Shown one piece after another: positions 52,635 to 59,976 of a DNA stretch of 64,000 nucleotides. The position numbers were made by a program, and so were the translations under genes. How positions within the stretch are numbered: the stretch's first letter is position 1; each line of letters begins with the position of its first letter. The notes under the pieces were generated by a model. That model saw only the letters and a program-made list of their open reading frames with translations. It ran no database searches and was not told where the DNA came from. Source of the DNA: JANQIO01 sp038746745 (GTDB lineage Bacteria; Pseudomonadota; Gammaproteobacteria; Pseudomonadales; Halieaceae); assembly GCA_038746745.1 (NCBI GenBank), contig JBCDKJ010000006.1:1-64000 (forward strand), written 5' to 3'.

Positions 52635-53123
52635 GGGTCGGTGCTCCTGTTTAGCTAAGCTGGTGACAGTAAATCCGGGCGTACAGTTGCCGTGCAGTGC
52701 CATGGACACTGCGGCGCGAGAAATCCTGTGCGGGCTTGCCAACTCGCCCCAATACTTGCAAAGCAACTACGGCGAGCATTACGAGACAAGTGCCGGTGTC
52801 GCTGACCTGTCTCCAGCGTTTTAATAATAGTTGTTAACTGTTTTTATGATTCTTTGCGTCTTCAAGCGCACGCATTGCTGCGTTTGGCCTCACTTTTCCG
52901 TAATCGAACATCGAACAGATATCTTCATACCAAGATACCTCAAGTATCTTTACATAAAGATTTATTGTCAAGTACGGCCGCAGCGCCGCTTAGGATCAGC
53001 TTTACCTGTTTAGAACGACTATTTTTTGCGTTGTTTATGAGAAAAGTCGTTAGTGCCTGGAATAAATGTGTCGCGTCGCCCGTTATTGCCACTATCGAAG
53101 GAGTAAACCGCCGGGAGACGGGT
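52635..53123. promoter_or_regulatory. Divergent control region between TonB receptor 2 and DUF1800
   Basis: This 489-base spacer holds two palindromes: ATCTTTA and TAAAGAT around CA (52946-52961), and TATCTT and AAGATA around six bases (52920-52937). The first is a copy of the MarR-promoter element. On the minus strand TTGACA (52966-52971) and GATACT (52943-52948) are 17 bases apart and flank it, so binding would block that promoter. No gene is seen in the spacer; the leader to the TonB start is about 300 bases long. Confidence 0.6.
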
Positions 53124-55265
53124 ATGAATAACGAGGCTAGACGCGGTTCAGGATTTCAAAACTACGCACCACTTTCTAGACAATGCAGAAGGGTGGTGGC
53201 AGCTATCGCGCTGGCGGCCACCGCCGGTTTTGGCAGTTTCACAAACACCGTTCAGGCTCAGTCCCAGCAGCCTTCACCTGAAGCGGTTAGCAATTTCATC
53301 CGTTTCATTCAAGCCCTCCTGGAACGCCTTGAGGCGCTGGGCGTAGACGTTGATGCCCTGATTGCAGAGCGCAGGGCGCAGCAGGAGGCGGACGCCACCC
53401 GTCCGCCTCAATCATCTCCTGGCGACGGTAGCAGTAACGCTAGTAAACCCTCGGCGGCCGCTATGAACTCAGCATCGCGCTTTCTCAGTCAGGCGGGTAT
53501 GGGTGGCAGCTATCAGGATATTACTCAGGTTGCGCAAATGGGGGAGGCCGCCTGGCTGGAGCAGCAGTTTGCGATGGCGCCTGGCTACACCATGCCCCTG
53601 ATGGAGGAGTGGCGTGTCCAGTTCATCGCACTGTACGGCGACGGTGAAGAGTTCGAAAGCGAAGAAGACGATGTAGAAAACGACGAGAGCTGTGATCGCG
53701 AAGATGATGAGGATTCCGAGATCTCAGAAGATGATACAGACGATGAGATAGATACAGATGCGGATGATGCAGGTGATGAAGACGAGGGGGTCGAAGACAG
53801 CGTAGAGGGCGACGAGGGAGAAGATGACGCAGAGGGTGAGGACGGCGAGAATGACGAGCGTTGCATAGAGCCCCTCAGCCTCTACGACTTTGAAAGCAAT
53901 AGCGCAGACTTTGCCTGGTATCAACGCGTCGTACATAGTGAAGACACGGTTCGCCAGCGGGTGGCTACCTCGCTGTCACAGCTCTTCGTCATTTCCCGAG
54001 TCACCGAGGAAGTTGCGGAACACTCGGAGCTTCGCGGCAGCTATTACGACATGTTGCTGCGCAACAGCTTTGGCAACTTTCGTAACTTATTGCTGGATGT
54101 AACGCTCCATCCTGGCATGGGGCTGTTCCTCAGCCACGTCAACAACGCCAAATCGAACCCCGAACTGGGAACGTTTCCCGACGAAAACTACGCCCGGGAA
54201 GTCATGCAACTTTTCACGATTGGACTGTATGAGCTAAATCTCGACGGCAGTCGACGTCTGGATTCAAATGGCGTGCCAATTCCTACTTACGACAACAATG
54301 ATATCCGCGAGTTTGCCAAGATCTTTACCGGCTTGACGTTCAACGGCCCTAACCCGGTCTTCTCCAACAGACCTGAACCGGAGGGACGAGAGGCAGATTT
54401 CGGTCTCCCCATGATCATGGTTGAGCAGTACCACGAGCCTGGAGAGAAGCGTCTCCTGAACGGCACCGTGGTGCCTGCCGGTCAGAGCGGGATGCAGGAT
54501 ATAGAGGCTGCCGTCGACAACTTGTTCAATCATCCGAATGTCGGTCCGTTTGTGGGAAAACAGCTCATTCAGCGTCTGGTGACGTCCAACCCCTCGCCGG
54601 GCTATGTGGCGCGCGTTGCGGCCGCTTTCAACGGTGAGGGCGGGACCCCGCGTGGCGACATGAAGGCACTGCTGCGGGCCATATTGCTGGATGAAGAGGC
54701 ACGGCAAGATCCCTCAATGAATGATAATGCTGTGGGCAAGCTGCGCGAGCCTATGCTGCGTCATATTCATATTTTGAGGGCGTTTGACGCCAGCAGCAGT
54801 GCCGGGACAGTGGTTGGCTACGCCGGTATTTATGAAGAGATAGGGCAGTTTCTATTTTCGTCCCCGAGTGTCTTCAACTTTTTTCAACCATCTTTTTCTC
54901 CCAACGGTGAACTGCGCGATGCGGGGCTGGTGGCGCCAGAGTTTCAGATCACAACGACGGACTCAATCGTCGCCATCACGAACATGGTCAATAACATGAC
55001 CTTCGGTGAGGAGGTGACGTCTTACGACGGCGCCATTTCCTTCCTGGGACGCGCTGACTTGCAGCTAGATAGAGAGATTTTCTTCTCTATCAACGTCCCT
55101 GCACTGGTAGACATGCTCGACACGGTACTCACCTACGGCACGCTGCGCCCCGACACGCGCGATGTAATTATCGCTGCGGTTGAGCAAGCCGAGTCGCCGC
55201 GAGAGCGGGTCTACCGAGCCATTTATCTGATTACGATCAGTCCTGATTACGCGATCTCACTGTAA
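53124..55265 (+). CDS. DUF1800 family exported protein with acidic insert
   Basis: About 713 residues. A signal region (VVAAIALAATAGFGSFTNTVQAQ) is followed by a low-complexity Pro/Gln/Ser linker, then the DUF1800 domain with SASRFLSQAGMGGSYQDI, EWRVQFIALYG, RVATSLSQLFVIS, FPDENYAREVMQLFTIGLYELNLDGS and the IREFAKIFTGLT block. Between about residues 172 and 248 the domain is interrupted by an almost purely Asp/Glu segment, at the place where normal members read W..... through a short loop. GGGAG lies six bases before the ATG at 53124. It forms an operon with the DUF1501 gene 11 bases on; the two families are found together widely, with unknown function. Confidence 0.82.
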   Translation: MNNEARRGSGFQNYAPLSRQCRRVVAAIALAATAGFGSFTNTVQAQSQQPSPEAVSNFIRFIQALLERLEALGVDVDALIAERRAQQEADATRPPQSSPGDGSSNASKPSAAAMNSASRFLSQAGMGGSYQDITQVAQMGEAAWLEQQFAMAPGYTMPLMEEWRVQFIALYGDGEEFESEEDDVENDESCDREDDEDSEISEDDTDDEIDTDADDAGDEDEGVEDSVEGDEGEDDAEGEDGENDERCIEPLSLYDFESNSADFAWYQRVVHSEDTVRQRVATSLSQLFVISRVTEEVAEHSELRGSYYDMLLRNSFGNFRNLLLDVTLHPGMGLFLSHVNNAKSNPELGTFPDENYAREVMQLFTIGLYELNLDGSRRLDSNGVPIPTYDNNDIREFAKIFTGLTFNGPNPVFSNRPEPEGREADFGLPMIMVEQYHEPGEKRLLNGTVVPAGQSGMQDIEAAVDNLFNHPNVGPFVGKQLIQRLVTSNPSPGYVARVAAAFNGEGGTPRGDMKALLRAILLDEEARQDPSMNDNAVGKLREPMLRHIHILRAFDASSSAGTVVGYAGIYEEIGQFLFSSPSVFNFFQPSFSPNGELRDAGLVAPEFQITTTDSIVAITNMVNNMTFGEEVTSYDGAISFLGRADLQLDREIFFSINVPALVDMLDTVLTYGTLRPDTRDVIIAAVEQAESPRERVYRAIYLITISPDYAISL

Positions 55266-55276
55266 GGAGTGACAGC

Positions 55277-56653
55277 ATGAATCCAATCAATATGACGCGA
55301 CGTGGGTTTCTCAAGCGCAGTGGCAGCGCAGGCATGGGTACCGCCGCTGTTGTTGGTGGGCTGGGCCACCTGGGCGCTGCCACCGCACAGGCACAGGACG
55401 ACTACAAAGCGCTGGTCTGTATCTTGCTGGCAGGCGGCGCAGACTCCTTCAATATGCTGGTGCCATTGGGGAACAGTGAGTACCAGGAGTATGCCAATAC
55501 GCGCCGAGACCTGGCACTGGCGCAGAGCAGTCTGCTGCCCCTGTCGGGAACCACGCGCAACGGCAAATCAGTGGGTCTACATCCCGCGATGGCACCCTTG
55601 CAATCAGGCTATGAGGCGGGCCGTATTGCGTTCGTTGCCAACACCGGTCCGCTGGTAGAGCCGACCACACCGGAAGTCCTGGGCAATGGCGCTGCAAAGC
55701 TTCCGCTCGGCTTGTATTCCCACTCCGATCAGATTGCACACTGGCAGACGGGCACGCCAGATGCTCGGCTCCCTTCAGGCTGGGGCGGTCGCATGGCTGA
55801 TTTACTGGACTACACCAACAGTAACCCCAATATTTCTATGAGCATCTCGATGGCTGGCACCAATCTCTACCAGTCGGGGACGATGACGCAGCAGTACACG
55901 GTGGCGCCTGATGGCGCGATTCCGCAGGTACAGGGGTTGCAGGGTGAGGATGTCAATGAAGAGCGTTCGACGGCTATCAGCGGTATTTTTGGAAATGCCT
56001 ACGACAGCATGTTGCGGCGAGCCTACCAGGGCGTGTTCAACCGTGCACAGGCGGCCAACGCACAATTCTCTCAGGCCTTGGGCAGTGTTAGCCCCTTTAC
56101 TGCTGCATTTGGCGCAGACCCCTTCAGTCAAGCTATGCAAACGGTTGCGCGAACCATTGCGGCGCGCAACCAGTTGGGCATGAACCGGCAGACATTTCTG
56201 GTGCTGTACGGCGGCTGGGATCATCACGATGAGTTGCTCAACAATCAGGCGGCCATGCTTGCGCCGCTCAGCGCTGGCATGGCGGCATTTCAAAGCGCTG
56301 TTGACGAACTTGGCCTCGGGAATCAGGTAACCACCTTCACGACCTCAGACTTCGCCCGAACCCTCAGTTCAAACGGGCGCGGATCCGATCACGGTTGGGG
56401 TGGCAACCATATGGTAATGGGTGGTGCGGTTCGGGGCGGACAGGTGATTGGTGACTATCCCGACCTGGCCCTGGGCAATCCTCGAGACACGGGGCGTGGC
56501 GTCCTGCTGCCCCATATATCCACCGATGAGTATTTTGCAGAGCTTGCGCTGTGGTTTGGCATTGCACCCAGCGATCTCGACATCGTGCTTCCCAACGTGT
56601 CCCGCTTCTACTCACCCCTGTCAGGTCAAATGCCGCTCGGCTTCATGGCCTGA
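55277..56653 (+). CDS. DUF1501 family protein with twin-arginine signal
   Basis: A 458-residue protein with a Tat signal: TRRGFLKRSG at residues 7-16 and a hydrophobic stretch up to AQAQ near residue 40. The DUF1501 core shows ALVCILLAGGADSFNMLVPL, GLHPAMAPLQ, LPLGLYSHSDQIAHWQTG, GGWDHHDELLNNQ, and TSDFARTLSSNGRGSDHGWGGN-type segment (in order), ending with PN.SRFY. This group is related to alkaline-phosphatase/sulfatase-like proteins. The Tat signal implies folding, possibly with a cofactor, before export. It is the second gene of the DUF1800/DUF1501 operon and ends at a strong bidirectional hairpin. Confidence 0.85.
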   Translation: MNPINMTRRGFLKRSGSAGMGTAAVVGGLGHLGAATAQAQDDYKALVCILLAGGADSFNMLVPLGNSEYQEYANTRRDLALAQSSLLPLSGTTRNGKSVGLHPAMAPLQSGYEAGRIAFVANTGPLVEPTTPEVLGNGAAKLPLGLYSHSDQIAHWQTGTPDARLPSGWGGRMADLLDYTNSNPNISMSISMAGTNLYQSGTMTQQYTVAPDGAIPQVQGLQGEDVNEERSTAISGIFGNAYDSMLRRAYQGVFNRAQAANAQFSQALGSVSPFTAAFGADPFSQAMQTVARTIAARNQLGMNRQTFLVLYGGWDHHDELLNNQAAMLAPLSAGMAAFQSAVDELGLGNQVTTFTTSDFARTLSSNGRGSDHGWGGNHMVMGGAVRGGQVIGDYPDLALGNPRDTGRGVLLPHISTDEYFAELALWFGIAPSDLDIVLPNVSRFYSPLSGQMPLGFMA

Positions 56654-56658
56654 TCTTT

Positions 56659-56693
56659 CCGGGCTTATCGCCATCCCCGGCCGATAAGCCCGG
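56659..56693. terminator. Bidirectional terminator hairpin
   Basis: CCGGGCTTATCG (56659-56670) and CGATAAGCCCGG (56682-56693) form a perfect 12-base stem around an 11-base loop, followed by a T/C-rich run (CTTCTTCTCTT). It sits between DUF1501 and the convergent anti-sigma gene, whose stop codon (56665-56667) lies in the stem. Confidence 0.8.
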
Positions 56694-57420
56694 CTTCTTC
56701 TCTTACGCTCAACGCTTCCCCCGTAGCCTTGGCAGCGACAAAGCGATCAGTAGCACCGCCGTCAGCACTGGCGGGGGTATACGCCTGACTCTTCGTTGAC
56801 TGTGTGGTTGCAGTCAGAACTTCAGTCACCCAGCGCTGTTGTTCAAGACATGCGATACCGCGCCATGCGGCGCTGTCGGGGCCTTTGGTGAGGTTTTCCA
56901 ACTGGTACTCACGACAGTAGCCGCTGGCAGTAGGGAAGGACAGTATTGGGCGAAGCTGATAGTCGTCGCCCAGCATATACCAGGCTTGGGTGCTGGATGG
57001 AGATTCCGACATGACGGTAGAGAACGCAACGCTATTCAGAACCTCGGGTGCGTTGCCTGGCGCGCTTTGCTGTCCTTTCCAGACGAGCCCTGCGCTCACG
57101 CTGACAACCGCTATTGCCGCGGCTGCCGCCAGTGGCAAACGTGAGACACGGCGTGTGGGTAGAGACAGCACGTTGGTCACTGGCTGTTTATGATCAACAG
57201 ACAGCAGGGCTGTCAGTGAGTCCGGTATGTCGTCACTGGATTGCTCTCTCACTGTGCTTTGTAGCGAACTATCAACAGACTGAAACTGCAGCAACCGCTC
57301 GCGCAAATCAGGCTCATCCTGCAGGCGCTTCTCGATGGCAGACCGTTGCTCAGGTTCCAGTTCTTCATCCAGATACTGGCACAACAGGATATCGTCGTAT
57401 TCAGGGCCTGATTCAGTCAT
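56665..57420 (-). CDS. Anti-sigma factor, membrane-spanning
   Basis: A 251-residue protein with an acidic cytoplasmic part (residues 1-90: YDDILLCQYLDEELEPEQ and IEKRLQDEPDLRERLLQF), a single membrane helix (LPLAAAAAIAVVSVSAGLVW, about residues 97-116) and a periplasmic domain. The HxxxCxxC zinc motif of ZAS anti-sigma factors is missing, but DDEL/EEL-rich helices of this kind are usual for RskA/FecR-like members. Its ATG overlaps the sigma factor stop by eight bases (ATGACTGA), so the two are coupled. Release of the sigma factor would come from a periplasmic or envelope signal. The nearby exported S8 protease is a possible partner, but that is speculation. Confidence 0.8.
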   Translation of the reverse strand: MTESGPEYDDILLCQYLDEELEPEQRSAIEKRLQDEPDLRERLLQFQSVDSSLQSTVREQSSDDIPDSLTALLSVDHKQPVTNVLSLPTRRVSRLPLAAAAAIAVVSVSAGLVWKGQQSAPGNAPEVLNSVAFSTVMSESPSSTQAWYMLGDDYQLRPILSFPTASGYCREYQLENLTKGPDSAAWRGIACLEQQRWVTEVLTATTQSTKSQAYTPASADGGATDRFVAAKATGEALSVREEAGLIGRGWR

Positions 57421-57925
57421 GTCCGTCGCTCTCCTCTGAATGCATGCGCGCAGCCAGTGCGGCTCGCGCCCGTGCCAGCCGGCTCATGACCGTGCCAGCG
57501 GGAATATCAAGTATCTCTGCGGTTTCTGCGTAACTGCGACCTTCTATGGCGACCAGAGCCAGCACCATTCGCTGCTCATCTGGCAGTTCCGCCATAGCTT
57601 TCTGAAGCCGCTCAGCGCGCTGCGTGGCGTCGAGCACATCGTCTGCATTGTGTGCTGTGTCTGTGTCGTCACCGACCTTCCAGGACATGCGCGTGCGGAC
57701 CTCTTTGCTTCGCAGTTCGTCTATCCAGATGTTCTTGCACACCCGGTAAGCCCAGCGGATTGGATCGACGTCAGCTCCGATACCACGCGCAAGCAGGCGT
57801 TCCACGGTCGTCTGCAACAGGTCATCCGCGTCAGCCGCAGAGCCTGTCATGGACAAGCAAAAGCGGCGCAGTTTGGGCAACGCCGCCAGCAGCGTCTCGC
57901 GCTGGTGCTTACTGAGTTGACTCAC
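57413..57925 (-). CDS. ECF RNA polymerase sigma factor
   Basis: A 170-residue sigma-70 family protein with region 2 (LPKLRRFCLSMTGSAADADD, LLQTTVERLL, WAYRVCKNIWIDELR) and region 4 (LPDEQRMVLALVAIEGRSYA, ETAEILDIPAGTVMSRLARA). Region 3 is absent, as in the ECF group. The start is GTG 57925; no strong ribosome-binding site is visible. A possible autoregulated promoter, GGAAT-N16-CGTT, lies 24 bases upstream. The anti-sigma gene follows with an 8-base overlap. Confidence 0.88.
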   Translation of the reverse strand: MSQLSKHQRETLLAALPKLRRFCLSMTGSAADADDLLQTTVERLLARGIGADVDPIRWAYRVCKNIWIDELRSKEVRTRMSWKVGDDTDTAHNADDVLDATQRAERLQKAMAELPDEQRMVLALVAIEGRSYAETAEILDIPAGTVMSRLARARAALAARMHSEESDGHD

Positions 57926-57948
57926 GCCGCTAAGGGCCCTGTTGTAAA

Positions 57949-57973
57949 AACGGATGGCGGGAGAGTTTATTCC
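57949..57973 (-). promoter_or_regulatory. Candidate ECF-type promoter of the sigma operon
   Basis: On the minus strand GGAAT (57973-57969) and CGTT (57952-57949) are 16 bases apart, the spacing typical of ECF promoters (GGAAC and CGTT as family reference). The sigma GTG is 24 bases after the CGTT. It was found by eye; chance matches are possible. Confidence 0.4.
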
Positions 57974-58047
57974 ATCACGTGGACTAATGCTGCCGGTGAG
58001 ACGTCTTACTTTTTGTAGATCGGCCTTTGCTAGACTGCTCGGGAATC

Positions 58048-59976
58048 ATGAATACGCCTTTACATCATCGTGCCAGCACGGTCGCTGGGCGCCGCCCTCG
58101 TCGTGGCCCTGGCCTTCTGCTGGTGTATGCCTGTGTTGTTTGGGCAGCCATAGGGTTTGGCCTGGCGTACGGGCAAGCAGATGAATGGGAAGAGGGCTTT
58201 GAGCAGGAGCTCGAGGAAGAGATTGAGGAAGCGCTCGAAGAAGAGATAGAGGAGGCGCTGGAGGAAGACATCGAGCGTGAAATTGAAGAGGACATAGAAC
58301 GAGAGATTGAAGAGGACATCGAGCGGGAGATCGAAGAAGACATAGAACGTGAAATTGAAGAGGACATCGAGCGCGAGATCGAAGAAGACATAGAGCGTGA
58401 GATCGAAGAAGACATAGAGCGTGAGATTGAAGAGGACATCGAGCGGGAGATCGAAGAAGACATTGAACGTGAGATCGAAGAAGACATAGAGCGTGAAATT
58501 GAAGAGGACATCGAGCGGGAGATAGAAGAAGACATCGAGCGGGAGATAGAAGAAGACATCGAGCGGGAGATAGAAGAAGACATCGAGCGGGAGATAGAGG
58601 AAGACATTGAGCGAGAGATTGAAGACGACATCGAGTATGAACTGGAAGATGAGTTCGAGGAGCGCTACGAAGAAGAGTTTGAGGAGAGGTTTGACGAAGA
58701 ACTTGAGAACTATATTGACGACGACCTCGAAGAGGAATTTGCCGATTCGTTGGAAGACGACTTTGACCGGGACTTCGATGAAGACCTGGAGGACCAAATA
58801 GAGCAAGACTTCGATGACCGACTTGAGTCCGACGTAGAGGGTGGTATCGAAGAATCGGTAGAGGACGCGATCGTAGAGGCGATTGCGGACGATATCAGCA
58901 GCGAGTTGGAAACCTCCCTCGAGGTGGCAGAGGCCCGCATATTTACAGATGAATGGCTGGTAATGGCAGAGCCCCAGGCGATTGCTGCCCTAGCAGACGA
59001 GGGTTACCTGTTCAATTCCATCGACGAGTTGCCGTCATTGGGTTTGCAGTTAGCTACTGCCGTCGCACCAGCGACTTTTGAGATCACTGACGAGCGCACA
59101 GCGGTACTTAATGTCGTCGGCGAGCGCGAGGCGCGGGTTGATCGCAACCATCTTTATGCTGCGGGTGTTCCAGAGTCAGCTACCGGGAATGGCCTTTCAC
59201 CCGGCGCGGCTCTGGCAGCAGTGGCACCGGCGAGATTACGCATTGGTATGGTTGATAGCCGCGTTGATCTGAGCCACCAGATTTTGCGAGAGGCAAGCAT
59301 ACAAACCAGGGACTTTGCCAGTGAGGAGGCGGCACCCATGGATCATGGCACCGCCGTAGCCTCCATACTGGTGGGGCAGGGAAGGGGCTACCAGAGTCTG
59401 GCACCAAATAGTGAACTGCTTGCAGCATCGGTTTTTAATGCGGATTCCAGTGGGCGTTCCGTGGCTACCACCGTGGCTCTGATTCGCGCCGTTGACTGGT
59501 TGGCGGGTGAGCAGGTTGATGTCATTAACCTGAGTCTGGCGGGTCCGCCGAATCAATTGCTCGGTGCAGTTCTGGACCGGGTGTCCGCTGAGGGAATACT
59601 GGTACTGGCGGCAGCGGGAAATGGCGGACCAGCGGCTCCGCCACGATATCCAGCAGCGCACCCTGGGGTCATTGCCGTTACTGCGGTTGACAGTAACAAG
59701 CGGGTTTATCGACTTGCTAACCGGGGAGACTACATTGACCTGTCTGCGCCTGGCGTCAATCTACGGCATGCGCATCCGGGTGGTGGCTTCAGCGCCTCAT
59801 CCGGGACATCCTTTGCCGTTCCGTTTGTTGCCGTTGAGGCGGCGAGGGGCCTGCAAGCTGGCGACGCCACCGAAGTGCGTCGTCAGTTATTCAAGTTCGC
59901 GGAAGATCTTGGTGAGCCAGGACGCGACCCGGTATACGGCTACGGTTTGTTACGATCCCTTACCACGCAACAGTAA
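58048..59976 (+). CDS. Subtilisin-like (S8) serine protease with acidic octapeptide repeats
   Basis: A 642-residue protein: export signal (LLLVYACVVWAAIGFGLAYG), then a highly charged Glu/Asp/Ile/Arg helical region (about residues 45-300) with fifteen perfect EEDIEREI units (residues 72-191), followed by degenerate acidic helices, a linker domain and a C-terminal S8 protease domain. The triad is D403 in GMVDSRVDLSH, H433 in DHGTAVAS and S588 in SSGTSFAVPF; the oxyanion asparagine is in AAAGNGG. The protease domain is small. I use ATG 58048; TTG 58027 is in frame but less likely. It is divergent from the ECF sigma operon and overlaps by 17 bases the convergent outer-membrane barrel gene. The repeat helix could act as a stalk or a spacer; I do not know a match to it. 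Confidence 0.85.
   Translation: MNTPLHHRASTVAGRRPRRGPGLLLVYACVVWAAIGFGLAYGQADEWEEGFEQELEEEIEEALEEEIEEALEEDIEREIEEDIEREIEEDIEREIEEDIEREIEEDIEREIEEDIEREIEEDIEREIEEDIEREIEEDIEREIEEDIEREIEEDIEREIEEDIEREIEEDIEREIEEDIEREIEEDIEREIEDDIEYELEDEFEERYEEEFEERFDEELENYIDDDLEEEFADSLEDDFDRDFDEDLEDQIEQDFDDRLESDVEGGIEESVEDAIVEAIADDISSELETSLEVAEARIFTDEWLVMAEPQAIAALADEGYLFNSIDELPSLGLQLATAVAPATFEITDERTAVLNVVGEREARVDRNHLYAAGVPESATGNGLSPGAALAAVAPARLRIGMVDSRVDLSHQILREASIQTRDFASEEAAPMDHGTAVASILVGQGRGYQSLAPNSELLAASVFNADSSGRSVATTVALIRAVDWLAGEQVDVINLSLAGPPNQLLGAVLDRVSAEGILVLAAAGNGGPAAPPRYPAAHPGVIAVTAVDSNKRVYRLANRGDYIDLSAPGVNLRHAHPGGGFSASSGTSFAVPFVAVEAARGLQAGDATEVRRQLFKFAEDLGEPGRDPVYGYGLLRSLTTQQ
58261..58620 (+). repeat. 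Fifteen tandem 24-base units coding for EEDIEREI
   Basis: The 360 bases are exactly 15 x 24. Every unit encodes EEDIEREI, but codons vary at third positions (GAT/GAC is fixed, ATC/ATA/ATT, GAG/GAA, CGT/CGA/CGC/CGG), so protein identity is kept despite DNA drift; the last few units are nearly identical also in DNA. Units before (58201-58260) and after (from 58621) are related but degenerate. Copy number could change without breaking the frame. Confidence 0.95.

Noticed and set aside
53585..53866. Serine-rich open frame on the minus strand
   Set aside because: It lies opposite the Asp/Glu-rich tract of the DUF1800 gene; GAA/GAC codons read backwards give serine codons.
58261..58620. Possible CRISPR-like array
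   Set aside because: The 24-base units are contiguous with no spacers, are read through in frame and encode a constant peptide.
58060..58806. Long open frames on the minus strand opposite the octapeptide repeat
   Set aside because: They are a by-product of a 24-base repeat that avoids stops in other frames; their proteins are monotonous Ser/Ile/Arg or Leu/Phe/Val repeats with no start signal.
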